Origin: Palsa-504 sp963822765
GTDB taxonomy: Bacteria; Actinomycetota; Actinomycetes; Streptosporangiales; Streptosporangiaceae
DNA length: 64,000 nucleotides
NCBI GenBank assembly: GCA_963822765.1
Contig: CAWGJL010000033.1
Coordinates: 1-64,000, forward strand
Reading direction: 5' to 3'
Shown here: positions 10,183-18,991 of the stretch, piece after piece
Layout: every line of letters begins with the position of its first letter
Position numbering within the stretch: position 1 is the stretch's first letter
Notes under the pieces: model-generated
Databases searched by the model: none
Told to the model about the DNA's origin: nothing
The model's input: the letters and a program-made list of their open reading frames with translations, nothing else
Position numbers and translations under genes: made by a program

Positions 10183-10838
10183 CCCCGGTCCGGGATCAGG
10201 GTGGCGACGTCCGGGGTGGCGGGAGCCACCTTGACCTGCGCGCCGGTGACGACGATCCTGGCCCGCTCGTTCTCGCTGGCACAACAGGCGCGAACCAGGA
10301 ACGTCCCGGCGGCCGTCCGCACGCTCAGGTCGAACGTCCCGCCCGCGGGGGCGCCGTCCGCCGAGACCGGGACCGGGGAGACGGCAACGACCGTCCCTGG
10401 TATCACCTCCGGCGGGGGAAGCGTCCCTCGTGCGGGAGACTGGCCGGATCGCTCCACCGCCTGGTTCAACACCGCCGCATCCAGGCCTGTCCGCTCCTGC
10501 AAGGCGAGTACCTGGGCCCGCGCCATCGCCTGATCGGCCACGGCCGGCACCTGGTCCCAGCCGATCACGAACTGCGATGGCTGCGCCCGGTCCACGGTGA
10601 CTGGCAGCACGGAGCCGGCCTGCGGCCAGCGCGAGACCCGGGCTATCCCGCGCTGCTCCACGGCCGTCGGCGGCACGCCGGGCCCGGACACCACCCCGGC
10701 CAGCCGGTAGTTGCTGAACATGACGTTGGCATCAGTGGGCGGATAGGATGCCGCGGTCACCTGCAACGACCCTGCCACGGGATCGGTCATCGCCGCGACC
10801 TGGCGTCGCTGGCGGCGGCGCCCGAACCAGGTGGTCAC
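10179..10838 (-). CDS. Conserved unknown protein with DUF3592-like module
   Basis: The best start is GTG at 10838, opening VTTWFGRRRQRRQVAAMTD, five bases from the upstream stop at 10843. The 219-residue product has VLPVTVDRAQPSQFVIGW, then DQVPAVADQAMARAQVLAL, and ends in a second beta-rich segment (FDLSVRTAAGTFLV, ARIVVTGAQVKV). The first part matches the N-terminal module of the next gene upstream (ELPAVADPANPLNYTVVW, AQVP), so the three genes 9997-11670 form a related set. The segment QAMARAQVLALQERTGLD is probably helical. I do not recognise a function. Short gaps and the GTGA overlap downstream support co-transcription with dnaE2. Confidence 0.55.
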   Translation of the reverse strand: MTTWFGRRRQRRQVAAMTDPVAGSLQVTAASYPPTDANVMFSNYRLAGVVSGPGVPPTAVEQRGIARVSRWPQAGSVLPVTVDRAQPSQFVIGWDQVPAVADQAMARAQVLALQERTGLDAAVLNQAVERSGQSPARGTLPPPEVIPGTVVAVSPVPVSADGAPAGGTFDLSVRTAAGTFLVRACCASENERARIVVTGAQVKVAPATPDVATLIPDRG

Positions 10839-10842
10839 GGCC

Positions 10843-11670
10843 TCAGCCCGGCGTAATGCCCAGAGCGGGCAGGTCGATCGTGACCGCGCGGGGATCGGCC
10901 GGATCGACCCGCAGCGGCAGCCGGGTGCCAACCGTGGCCAGGGCGGTGAACCGGTCCGGCGTCGGAATCCGAACCGGATCGTCGCCCGGTAGGGCGGCGC
11001 GCCGTTCTGCGGCGTCACCCCCAGGGTCAGCCAGGCCAGGCGGCCTGCGGGCTGGGCAGCATCTGGGGCGGCATATCCAGCTGGCGCACCGCGATGACCT
11101 GGCCCTGCGCGGGCTGGCCGGTCCGCATCAAGGCCAGCGCCGCCTGACCGCGGATCACGGAGGCGTACCGCGCGCATGCCTGGTCAAGCAGCGTGGTCAG
11201 GCCGGGCGCGACCGTCTCCAGCCTGCCGCCGAAATCCCCGGCGGTGAACCCGGCCGCCGCCAGCCACTCGGCCACCTCCAGCGAATGCGCCCCGCCCGGC
11301 CCGGGATCCCAGCGGCCGGCCCGGATTGTGGCCGCACAGCTGGCCCGGCGCGGCCGTCGCCGGGCACCTGCGCCCAGACGACCGTGTAGTTCAGCGGATT
11401 CGCCGGGTCGGCAACCGCGGGCAGTTCGGTATCCGGCGACGGCCACGTGGCGCGCGGCGCGAACACCGCGCACTGCACCAGGTAGACGGGGAAGGGCCCG
11501 AGCAGCAGGCCAGAGACCAGCGCCGCCTCGCTCCCGACCGGGACGCCAGGCTCGGTGACCGCCGCGACCCGGAGCTTCGCCGGCACCTGGTCAGGGCCGG
11601 GCCGGCCGGTGCTGGCAAGCATGGTTTCTGCCGGGCTGGCGGAGCGGTTCTTGTGCGAGAACAGCGGCAT
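10843..11670 (-). pseudogene. Conserved unknown protein with two DUF3592-like modules, frameshifted
   Basis: The ATG at 11670 (MPLFSHKNRSASPAETML) follows the dnaE2 stop by only 3 bp. The sequence changes frame near 11340 and again near 10990. The pieces read ELPAVADPANPLNYTVVW, then EVAEWLAAAGFTAGDFGGRL, LDQACARYASVIRGQAALAL, then YRATIRFGFRTPDRFTA and RLPLRVDPADPRAVTID, with a TGA at 10843-10845. The central part is probably helical. The two LPxxxDPxxP modules match those in the two downstream genes. Function is unknown. Because the modules keep their pattern on both sides of each break, indel errors are as likely as real decay. Confidence 0.5.
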
Positions 11671-11673
11671 GCT

Positions 11674-14600
11674 CTACCCTCCGTCGGGTGCCAGTAAGCG
11701 CGGCGTACCCGACATTCTGGCAGCCGCTGGCCGACGAATCAGGCATACCCCACGAACAGGTCCGGTCAGCGGAAGTCGCGGCTGGTACCGAGACCCCGGT
11801 GACGGACGGAGCCGCAGCGGACGCAGGGCGGTGGCGACCAGGTTGACCGCTCCGCCGGTGCGCTCGATCCGGCCGTAGATGACCAGCGCGGGCGCGGTGG
11901 TGGCCACCGGGCGGTGGCGGGCCCAGACGTGCGGCGGGCAGATGACGTTCAGCATCCCGGTCTCGTCCTCCAGGCTGAGGAACACCACCCCGCGCGCGGT
12001 GGGCGGCGCCTGCCGGTGGGTGACCAGGCCGGCCACGGCCACGACGGAGTCGGCGGCCGTGGCCATCTCCGGGGACCGGGCGGCCGACACGGTGAGCACC
12101 TGCCGCGCCGCGAGCTCCGCCCGGACGTGGGCCACCGGGTGGGTGCTGTAGGTCCCGGTGGCCCACACGTCGGCCAGCGTCTCCTCGGCCGGCGTCATGT
12201 CGGGCAGCGGCGGCGCGGTCAGGCCGGCCGTGGTGCCGGCCAGCTGCCCCTCGCGGACCGAGGCGGCGGCCCCGGCCGCCCACAGGGCGGCCCGCCTGCT
12301 CAGCCCGAAACCCCCGAACGCCCCCGCGGTGGCCAGCGCCTCCAGCGTGGCGGCGGGCAGCCCGGTCCGGACCGCGAAGTCCTCCAGGTCCCGGTAGGGC
12401 CCGGCCGCCACCCGGCCGGCGGCCACCCGCTCGGCGGTCTGGGTGCTGAGGGTGCGCACCTCGGACAGGCCCAGCCGGATGGCCGGCGGTGCGCCCTCGA
12501 GAGCGGCGCTTCCCGGCCTGACGCTTTCCAGGGTGGCGAGCGCGTCGCTGGCGTTCACGTCCACGCCGCGCACCACGACCCCGTGCCGCCGCGCGTCGTT
12601 GACCAGGCTGTGCGGGGCGTAGAACCCCATCGGCTGGTTGCGCAGCAGCGCGGCGGTGAACGCGGCCGGGTAGTACCGCTTCAGCCACGCGCTCGCGTAG
12701 ACCAGGTAGGCGAAGCTGATCGCGTGCGACTCGGGGAACCCGTAGTTGGAGAAGGCCAGGATCTTGGCGTAGATGTCATAGGCGGTGGCCGGGCCGATGC
12801 CGCGTTCGGCCATCCCGTCGAGCAGCCGGTCGCGCAGTTCCTTGATCCGCTCGGGGGCCCGCTTGGAGCTCATGGCCTGGCGCAGCCGGTCGGCCTCGGC
12901 GGGAGTGAAGCCCGCGCAGTCGATGGCGAGCTGCATCATCTGCTCCTGGAACAGCGGCACGCCGAGCGTCTTGCCGAGCGCCGCGCGCATCGACTCGTGC
13001 GGCATCGCCGAGTCCTCCAGGCCGTCGCGGCGGCGCAGGTAAGGATGGACCGAGCCGCCCTGGATCGGGCCCGGCCGGATCAGCGCGACCTCGATGACCA
13101 GGTCGTAGAACTGCCGCGGCCGCAGCCGGGGCAAGGTGGCCATCTGGGCCCGGGACTCGACCTGGAACACGCCCACCGTGTCGGCCTCGGTCAGCATCTG
13201 GTAGACGGCCGGATCCTCCTGCGGGATGGTGGCCATCGTCCAGCGCGGTCCGTAGTGCGTTTCCACGAGGTCGAAGCAGTCGTGCAGGGCGGCCAGCATG
13301 CCCAGGCCCAGCAGGTCGAACTTGACCAGGCCCGCGTAGGCGCAGTCGTCCTTGTCCCACTGCAGCACGGTGCGGCCGGGCATCCGGGCCCACTCCACCG
13401 GGCAGACCTCCCCCACCGGGCGGTCGCAGATCACCATGCCGCCGGAGTGGATGCCGAGGTGACGCGGCAGCCGCTGCATCTGCCGGGCCAGCTCCGCCAC
13501 CTGCGCCGGGACCTTGGCGGGGACCTTTGCGGGGTCCGGGCTGGTGTCACCCGCAGGGTAGGTGACACCAGCCCGGACGGGATCGCCGCCGGGGAGCAGT
13601 TCCCCGGCAGCGGCGGGGCCGGGCCCGATCTGGGCGACCCAGGCGTCGGACTGTCCGGGCGTGTAGCCGAGCGCGCGTCCCGCATCCCGCAGCGCCAGCC
13701 GCGGCCGGTAGGTGATCACGTTGGCGACCTGCGCGGCCCGGTCCCGCCCGTAGGTGTCGTAGACGTACTGGATGACCTCTTCCCGGCGGCGGTGCTCGAT
13801 GTCCAGGTCGATATCGGGCGGCCCGTCCCGGCCTTCGGACAGGAACCGCTCGAACAGCAGGTGGTGCGAGACCGGATCCACGTTGGTGATGCCGATCGCG
13901 TAGCAGACCGCCGAGTTGGCCGCCGAGCCGCGGCCCTGGCACAGGATGTGCTCCCGCTCGCAGAACTCCACGATGTCGTGCACGATCAGGAAGTAGCCGG
14001 GGAACCTGAGCTGCTCGATGACCTCAAGCTCCCGGGCGATCTGCCGGTACGCGCCGGGCACGCGCTCGTCGCCGGGCGGCCCGTACCGGGCCGGGGCCTT
14101 GCGCGCCACCAGCTCGCGCAGCCAGGACGTCTCGGTGTGGCCGGACGGGACGGGGGCGCCGGGCAGGTCAGGCGCTATCACCCGGAAATCGAACGCGAGC
14201 TCGCGGCCCAGCGCCGCGGTCCGCTCCAGCACGCCCGGGTAGCGGCGCAGCAGCGCGGCCATCTCCTGGCCCGACCGCAGGTAGGCGGTGCCCGCCGCGT
14301 CCAGCCAGCCGTCCTGGTCTTTTAGTGATCGCCGGGCCCGGATGGCGGCCAGCGCCTGGGCCAGCCGGGCCTGCGCGGGCGCGGCGAAGTGCACGTTGCC
14401 GGTGGCCACCACGCCCACGTCGGCCAGGGCGGCCAGCCGGGCCAGCAGGTCGTTGCGCTCGTCGTCGCCGGGGTCGTGGCGGCAGTTCAGCTCGACCATC
14501 ACGTTCTCGTGGCCGAACATCTCGGTCAGCTTCGTCAGCTCCCGCCAGGCCGCGGCCGGGCCGCCGGCGGCCAGCGCCGCGGGCACCGGGCCCTTGCGGC

Positions 14601-15192
14601 ACCCGGTCAGCACCACCCAGTGGCCGCCGTGCGCGCCGGCCAGCGCGCCGGTGTCGTAGACCGGGCGGCCCTTCTCCCCGCCCGCCAGCTGGGCGGCGCT
14701 GATCACCGCGCACAGCCGGGCGTAGCCCTCGGCGTCGCGGGCCAGGACCAGCAGGTGAGCGCCTGGCGGATCGGGCGGCTGGCCTGGCCCGGGCGGCAGG
14801 TCGAGGCTGAGCTCGGCGCCGAACACGGTGTTAAGGCGAGCCCCCTGGCCGCGGAGCCTGGCCGCGGCCTGCGCGAACTGCGGGACCCCGTACATCCCGT
14901 CGTGGTCGGTGATGGCGAGCGTCTCCAGCCCGAGCCGGGCGGCCTCGGTGACGAGCTCGCCGGGCGTGGCGGCCCCGTCCAGGAAGCTGTAGGAGGAGTG
15001 GCAGTGCAGCTCGGCCCACGGGACGGCGGCCGTCGGCGGCGGTGGCGCCAGCTTGAGCGGGCGGGCTAGCTCCCCGAACTGATGGGAGGCACGCTGATCC
15101 GGATTAGCCGGGTCCGGGAGCTCCCCCTCAAATCGCCAGGCCATCCGCCGGCGCAGCTCGCGCCAGGGCACCGGCGGGTTGTCGAAGCCCAT
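11674..15192 (-). CDS. dnaE2: Error-prone DNA polymerase III alpha-like subunit DnaE2 (ImuC)
   Basis: The product is a C-family polymerase of 1172 residues that carries out translesion synthesis with ImuA' and ImuB. It starts at ATG 15192 (MGFDNPPVPWRELRRRMAW). It has a PHP domain at residues ~60-300 (AELHCHSSYSFLDGAATP, LAITDHDGMYG). The polymerase acids are in PDIDLDIEHRRREEVI, with the third in VKFDLLGLGML. Fingers and tandem HhH regions follow, with an OB fold near the C terminus (VVAVAGLVTHRQAPPTARG, FLSLEDETGMLNVI). Length and the lack of a replicative tail fit DnaE2 rather than DnaE1. The start codon shares its A with the imuB stop (TAATG), so translation is coupled. The frame is intact, unlike the genes just downstream. 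Confidence 0.95.
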   Translation of the reverse strand: MGFDNPPVPWRELRRRMAWRFEGELPDPANPDQRASHQFGELARPLKLAPPPPTAAVPWAELHCHSSYSFLDGAATPGELVTEAARLGLETLAITDHDGMYGVPQFAQAAARLRGQGARLNTVFGAELSLDLPPGPGQPPDPPGAHLLVLARDAEGYARLCAVISAAQLAGGEKGRPVYDTGALAGAHGGHWVVLTGCRKGPVPAALAAGGPAAAWRELTKLTEMFGHENVMVELNCRHDPGDDERNDLLARLAALADVGVVATGNVHFAAPAQARLAQALAAIRARRSLKDQDGWLDAAGTAYLRSGQEMAALLRRYPGVLERTAALGRELAFDFRVIAPDLPGAPVPSGHTETSWLRELVARKAPARYGPPGDERVPGAYRQIARELEVIEQLRFPGYFLIVHDIVEFCEREHILCQGRGSAANSAVCYAIGITNVDPVSHHLLFERFLSEGRDGPPDIDLDIEHRRREEVIQYVYDTYGRDRAAQVANVITYRPRLALRDAGRALGYTPGQSDAWVAQIGPGPAAAGELLPGGDPVRAGVTYPAGDTSPDPAKVPAKVPAQVAELARQMQRLPRHLGIHSGGMVICDRPVGEVCPVEWARMPGRTVLQWDKDDCAYAGLVKFDLLGLGMLAALHDCFDLVETHYGPRWTMATIPQEDPAVYQMLTEADTVGVFQVESRAQMATLPRLRPRQFYDLVIEVALIRPGPIQGGSVHPYLRRRDGLEDSAMPHESMRAALGKTLGVPLFQEQMMQLAIDCAGFTPAEADRLRQAMSSKRAPERIKELRDRLLDGMAERGIGPATAYDIYAKILAFSNYGFPESHAISFAYLVYASAWLKRYYPAAFTAALLRNQPMGFYAPHSLVNDARRHGVVVRGVDVNASDALATLESVRPGSAALEGAPPAIRLGLSEVRTLSTQTAERVAAGRVAAGPYRDLEDFAVRTGLPAATLEALATAGAFGGFGLSRRAALWAAGAAASVREGQLAGTTAGLTAPPLPDMTPAEETLADVWATGTYSTHPVAHVRAELAARQVLTVSAARSPEMATAADSVVAVAGLVTHRQAPPTARGVVFLSLEDETGMLNVICPPHVWARHRPVATTAPALVIYGRIERTGGAVNLVATALRPLRLRPSPGSRYQPRLPLTGPVRGVCLIRRPAAARMSGTPRLLAPDGG

Positions 15193-16682
15193 TACCAGTA
15201 CCCCGCTTCGATCAGCCACCGGCTGCCCTGAACCGCGGCCAGCCAGGCCCGCCCGTCCCCGGTCAGCAGCTGGAACCGGGCCCGGCGGCGCGCGGCGGCC
15301 GGATCCCACCAGCGTTCGGACAGCGGCCACGGCCCGGCCCAGCCGGTGATCCGCAGCGGCGGCTCGCCGTCGGCCGCCAGCCAGGCCGGCGCGGCCGAGA
15401 GCACGCACCGCCCGGTGACCGTGACCGCGTCCCCGGCATCGTCGGTCACGTCCGCCTCACGGGCGAAGGGGTACACCACACCCGGGGCCGCACCCATGAT
15501 CCGACCGGGCCACGGCGGGCCCGCGGCCAGGCGGGGCTCCCTTTTTTCGCCGAACGGAACGTCGTTCACCTGCTCGGCCACGTCCCGCCCGCCACCCAGG
15601 GCGGGGCGCAGCACGGCCTCGTGCCCGAGCATGGCCTGCACCCGCATGGCGGCCCGCGCCACCCGGTCGCTGACCACGGTCTCCCCCCAGAGCGCGAGCT
15701 GGTGCCCGGTGGCGTGGACCACCTGGTCCGGCATCAGCCGCAGCACCGCGATGCCCCCGTCGGCAGGGCCGTCGGGGGGGCCGTCGGGGGGGCCGTCGGG
15801 GGGGCCGTCGCTGGTATCCGCCGGCCGCCAGCCGTCGAGCTGCCAGCGGACCCGGTCGGCGAGGGCGGCCGCGGACAGCAGCCCGTCGTGCCGCCAGAGC
15901 CTGCGGCTCTCCCGCCCGTCGGCGCACGCGGCCCGGACCTGGACCCGGACGCAGGTCAGCCCGCGGTCCGCGAGGCCCTGGTGCATCCGCTCGGCGAGCG
16001 CCTTGGCGGCGAACACCACCGGCTCGGCCAGCGGTTCCGGCGGGTCGAACTCCTGGGCCACGGACAGGTCCTCGGCCGGCGGGCGCACCGCCAGCGGCCG
16101 GGAGCCCAGGCCGCGGGCCAGCCGGTGCACGGTCTCCCCCGCGGCGCCGAACCTGCTGGCCACGTCGTCGGCCGGCAGCGCGGCCAGATCCCCCAGCGTG
16201 CGCAGGCCGAGCCGGCTCAGCAGTGCCACGAGGTCCGGGCCGGCCGCCGCTTCGTGGCCGGCGGCTGCTTGCTGGCCGGCGCCTCCCCGGCCGGCCGCAG
16301 CTTCCGGGCCGGCCAGGACGCTCACCGGCTGCCGGGCCAGGAACTCCGGCGTCCGGCCCGGCGGGATGATCAGGACCGGGCGGCCCGGGCCAGCCTCCGG
16401 CGCGGTGCGGGCGGCCAGGTGCGCGGCGAACAGCCCGTCGGCGACACCTATCCCGGACTCAAGGCCAAGCTCGGCCACCGTGGCGATGATCCGGCTGGCC
16501 AGCGCCGTCTCGCCGCCGAAGTAGCGGGCCGGGCCGCGAGCCCCGAACGCGCACACCCCCGGCTCGACCGCCTCGACCGCCGGGCAGAACGCGGTCACCG
16601 CGGTAAGCACCTGGTCGAACTCCCGCGCCGTCCGGGGCCCGGGGCAGCACAGCACCATGACCCGGGATTCGGGCGCGCTCAT
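15192..16682 (-). CDS. imuB: ImuB, catalytically inactive Y-family polymerase homologue
   Basis: ImuB is the hub of the actinobacterial mutasome, linking DnaE2 to the sliding clamp and to ImuA'. The 496-residue product opens MSAPESRVMVLCCPGPRTA. The N-terminal catalytic acid of active Y-family polymerases is replaced here by a CCPGP segment, as expected for ImuB. Palm, thumb and little-finger features follow (ARYFGGETALASRI, LLSRLGLRTLGDLAALP, FGAAGETVHRLARGLG, RVRWQLDGWRP). The C-terminal region ends AWLAAVQGSRWLIEAGYW. ATG at 16682 overlaps the imuA' stop by 4 bp (ATGA). A short GPPD repeat (12-bp units at about 15768-15812) sits in a linker, and an A-run motif copy lies at 15537-15563. Confidence 0.92.
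   Translation of the reverse strand: MSAPESRVMVLCCPGPRTAREFDQVLTAVTAFCPAVEAVEPGVCAFGARGPARYFGGETALASRIIATVAELGLESGIGVADGLFAAHLAARTAPEAGPGRPVLIIPPGRTPEFLARQPVSVLAGPEAAAGRGGAGQQAAAGHEAAAGPDLVALLSRLGLRTLGDLAALPADDVASRFGAAGETVHRLARGLGSRPLAVRPPAEDLSVAQEFDPPEPLAEPVVFAAKALAERMHQGLADRGLTCVRVQVRAACADGRESRRLWRHDGLLSAAALADRVRWQLDGWRPADTSDGPPDGPPDGPPDGPADGGIAVLRLMPDQVVHATGHQLALWGETVVSDRVARAAMRVQAMLGHEAVLRPALGGGRDVAEQVNDVPFGEKREPRLAAGPPWPGRIMGAAPGVVYPFAREADVTDDAGDAVTVTGRCVLSAAPAWLAADGEPPLRITGWAGPWPLSERWWDPAAARRRARFQLLTGDGRAWLAAVQGSRWLIEAGYW
15537..15563 (-). repeat. CCGTTCGGC-plus-A-run recurrent motif, copy inside imuB
   Basis: The minus (coding) strand contains TTCCGTTCGGCGAAAAAAGG and encodes VPFGEKRE. 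The frame differs from the copies at 5323, 38841 and 56577, so the DNA rather than the peptide is what is conserved. Confidence 0.6.
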
Positions 16683-17407
16683 CCGGCCCGCACCACCTGG
16701 AGGCGGCGCTCCGGCACCGGGATGCCGGGTGGCTCGGCCGCGCTGACCCCGCCGTCTTCGGCCGGCAGCCAGAGCCAGCGGGTGCGCGTCACGGCCGCCT
16801 CCCCGCGGCCGTCGGCCGTCACCTGTGCGCAGCACGCCCGGAGCCGGCCGTGCCCGTCGCCCAGCCCGGTCCACCCCTGGGTGAGGACCCGAAGACGGAC
16901 CTGCGCTCCCGGCCAGTCGCCGGCGACCAGCAGCACGCCCCGCCCCCGCCGCAGCGTCGCCTCCAGGCGCTGCCGGACCTGGGCCGGCGCTTGCGCGGGC
17001 GGCCTCAGCAGGACGAGCTCGCACCCGTCGAGCAGCGACGCGACCACCTGCGGCCAGGCGGGCCCCGGATCGGGGACCAGCAGGGTCCGCTCCGCGTCCA
17101 GGCCCAGGCTCGCCGCGGCCAGCACGCCCGCCTCGGGCACCCCGGCGATCCCGCACCAGGCCCCGTCCGCCGAGGCGCCGGCCGCGAGGGCCAGGATCAG
17201 CAAGCCGAACTCCGCCACCGTCACCACCGAGCCACGAGCCAGCCCGCCCCGCGGCAGCAGTTCGCGCAGCGCGGGCAGGACCGGCAACGTCCCGCCCCCG
17301 AGCGGATCGGCAGCCCGGGAAACCAGGGACCCGGATACCTCGGCGGCCACGGATAGCCGAGGCCGCGCGGGTGATATCCGCCTGATTTCCGTAGACGTGG
17401 TCCCCAT
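16679..17407 (-). CDS. imuA': ImuA', RecA-like mutasome accessory protein
   Basis: The 242-residue product starts at ATG 17407 (MGTTSTEIRRISPARPRL) and lies first in an overlapping three-gene set with imuB and dnaE2, the standard actinobacterial mutasome order. It has a degenerate RecA-like core: LPALRELLPRGGLARGSVV, LLILALAAGASADGAWC, AGVLAAASLGLDAERTLLV, CELVLLRPPAQAPAQVRQRL and a final beta-rich segment. A proper Walker A lysine is not evident, as is usual for ImuA'. Its stop overlaps imuB by 4 bp. A LexA-type box lies 13-26 bp upstream of the start, so SOS induction is expected. Confidence 0.88.
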   Translation of the reverse strand: MGTTSTEIRRISPARPRLSVAAEVSGSLVSRAADPLGGGTLPVLPALRELLPRGGLARGSVVTVAEFGLLILALAAGASADGAWCGIAGVPEAGVLAAASLGLDAERTLLVPDPGPAWPQVVASLLDGCELVLLRPPAQAPAQVRQRLEATLRRGRGVLLVAGDWPGAQVRLRVLTQGWTGLGDGHGRLRACCAQVTADGRGEAAVTRTRWLWLPAEDGGVSAAEPPGIPVPERRLQVVRAG

Positions 17408-17419
17408 TCCGTCGATTAT

Positions 17420-17433
17420 CGAACATAGATTCG
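17420..17433. promoter_or_regulatory. LexA/SOS-box-like operator ahead of imuA'-imuB-dnaE2
   Basis: The sequence CGAACATAGATTCG matches the actinobacterial and Bacillus LexA consensus CGAACnnnnGTTCG at nine of ten fixed positions. It sits between the imuA' start and the divergent gene at 17542. The gene content behind it is classically SOS-controlled, which strengthens the call. Confidence 0.8.
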
Positions 17434-17541
17434 CCCAGGTCAAGCACGGATTACGGACTCCGTGGCCGGATTTAAATTCTTGAGAAATTCTTATTGCCAG
17501 CGTTACTCTGATTGCTAGCGAAACTCTCAAGGAGGGCGTCA

Positions 17542-18075
17542 ATGGAGCGCATGGACAGTGCCGCCGCTGGCCTCATCGAGCAGGAGGTCCGGGGGCGCTT
17601 CCCGGACGGCGTAGTGGACAGCGTCGCGGTGCTGCAGTACGGCGACGACCCGTCGGTCGAACCGGGCCAGGTCGTGGTCCAGATGACCATCGCGGTCGGG
17701 CCGGAAGACGGCGAGGATTCACTGGAGGCCTTCCACCGGGCCCACCGGGATGCGATCCGGGAGCTCCAGCGGGATATCTGCCAGCGGTGGCCGCAGGCCA
17801 CCCGGTTCAAGATGGTCACCGGCCAGGGCGACGGCCGCAAGTTCATGTGGCGGGCGGCCCCGTCGGACGAGCCGCCGGGGGGCGACCTCACCCCGGTGAT
17901 GGCCCGCCTCGGGCCGGCTGACCTGGAGACCCTGGACACGCTGATCACGGCCGGCTTCGCGGCCAACCGGGCGCAGGCCGTCCGCTGGGCCCTGGCCCGC
18001 ATCCGCGACCGGCCCGCCTACGCCGAGCTGCGCGAGCGCGCCAAGGAAATCGAGACCCTCAAGTCCCAGTTCTAA
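17542..18075 (+). CDS. Conserved unknown protein with possible ribbon-helix-helix-like C terminus
   Basis: The start is ATG 17542 (MERMDSAAAGLIEQEV), with AAGGAGGG directly upstream. Of the 177 residues, the N-terminal ~110 look like a small alpha/beta domain (GVVDSVAVLQYG, PGQVVVQMTIAVG, LQRDICQRWPQATRFKMV). The C-terminal part (LGPADLETLDTLITAGFAAN, RAQAVRWALARI, then a charged helix) has the strand-helix-helix pattern of CopG/Arc-type DNA-binding or antitoxin-like proteins. No toxin gene adjoins it. It diverges from imuA', so the two share an A+T-rich promoter region containing the LexA box. A regulatory role is only inferred. Confidence 0.7.
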   Translation: MERMDSAAAGLIEQEVRGRFPDGVVDSVAVLQYGDDPSVEPGQVVVQMTIAVGPEDGEDSLEAFHRAHRDAIRELQRDICQRWPQATRFKMVTGQGDGRKFMWRAAPSDEPPGGDLTPVMARLGPADLETLDTLITAGFAANRAQAVRWALARIRDRPAYAELRERAKEIETLKSQF

Positions 18076-18241
18076 GCCGCGGCGCTTCCCGTGGTACGCA
18101 AGCGCTTCGTGTTGCGTAAACCCGGGCGAATGCAGGACGGCAGAACACCGCCAGCTCGCCTGCCGACGGCACCGCATCCCCCGCCGTGGTCTTCCCGCCG
18201 CGAATCCGCAGGCCAGCGATACGCACCACGACCTTCCCGCA

Positions 18242-18265
18242 GGAGTCCCCGCATCCGGGGACTCC
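18242..18265. terminator. Perfect 10-bp stem-loop after the 17542-18075 gene
   Basis: GGAGTCCCCG and CGGGGACTCC form a perfect stem around the loop CATC. No T run follows on either strand, so termination is inferred from stem strength and from position between converging genes. The rest of 18076-18349 shows no gene. Confidence 0.45.
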
Positions 18266-18349
18266 GATGTCCGGCTTGCATCGGCAACGTCAGGCAGATA
18301 AGAAAACACAAGGGCTCCTGGATCTCGACTTTCGCGGTTTAGGCGGCGA

Positions 18350-18661
18350 AGTCTTCGGCGTCTTCCCAGGCCAGAGGATCAGGTGGTCTCGCACGAGCGT
18401 GTCGTCGAAGCGGCTGGTGCCGTACTTAATGAGATCCTTGCCGGGCTGGTCTTTAAGCTGGGCCATCGCGCTGGATGGGTCGGGCCCGAGGAGGGTGGCG
18501 TTCCATGCCGTATGGGTCAGTGATCGGGATGCGACGTACTTGGGCATGGCGTTGATGAGGTAGAGGTAGGGGTTATGGCTGGCCACCAGTTCGCGAGCGC
18601 TTCGATAAACGCCGTCGAGACGATGACGAAGGCGTCGAGTTAACGACTCAGTTTGGCGCAT
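18350..18661 (-). pseudogene. Dihydrofolate-reductase-family (RibD C-terminal-like) remnant
   Basis: One frame carries NPYLYLINAMPKYVASRSL, AWNATLLGPDPSSAMAQLK and PGKDLIKYGTSRFDDTLVRD, typical of the central part of the small DHFR/RibD-like proteins common in actinobacteria. The family's N-terminal strand and its C-terminal half after HLI are not found in this frame; the frame runs instead into a basic tail. Sequence upstream to 18960 is out of frame and not assignable. The gene appears to be decayed or badly miscalled. No neighbour helps with function. Confidence 0.55.
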
Positions 18662-18985
18662 TAGTCATGTCTCGGCGTCGAATGGCTTGATCTCGAAAAA
18701 ATCGATCACAGGCCCAGCTTCAGACCGGGGCCCATCAAGGCCGGCCGCCGCATCGCCTCGTCGGCGTCCTCCGGCGGCGGCCCACGGCACCGTCAGGTAG
18801 GCGTCGACCTCCACCTAGTCCACGCCTCCGGGTTCGGCGGTGAGCTGGGGGCCGCTTAGCGAACTCAGCGCCCCACCGCTGGTAGAGGTCCTGCACGATG
18901 GCCGTTGACGTCTGCGGCACCGGTCTCTCCTGGTCTCATCGGGTGATCTTCAGGAGGACGACGAATGGCGGGCGCCGAAACCGGA
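18662..18985. other. Unassigned, probably degenerate coding remnant
   Basis: No complete gene is supported. Minus-strand fragments look protein-like, for example TSTAIVQDLYQRWGAEFAKR near 18910-18850 and PEDADEAMRRPALMGPGLKL near 18775-18715, but they lie in different frames and match no family I know. The region may be the 5' part of the broken DHFR-like locus or a second decayed gene. Confidence 0.35.
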
Positions 18986-18991
18986 CACGCG

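Noticed and set aside
11914..14325. An 803-residue open frame antisense to dnaE2
   Set aside because: It is a compositional shadow; dnaE2 on the other strand has all catalytic motifs.
15193..15408. N-terminal extension of DnaE2 to 15408
   Set aside because: It is out-of-frame reading through the imuB 3' end; the TAATG junction gives the normal start at 15192.
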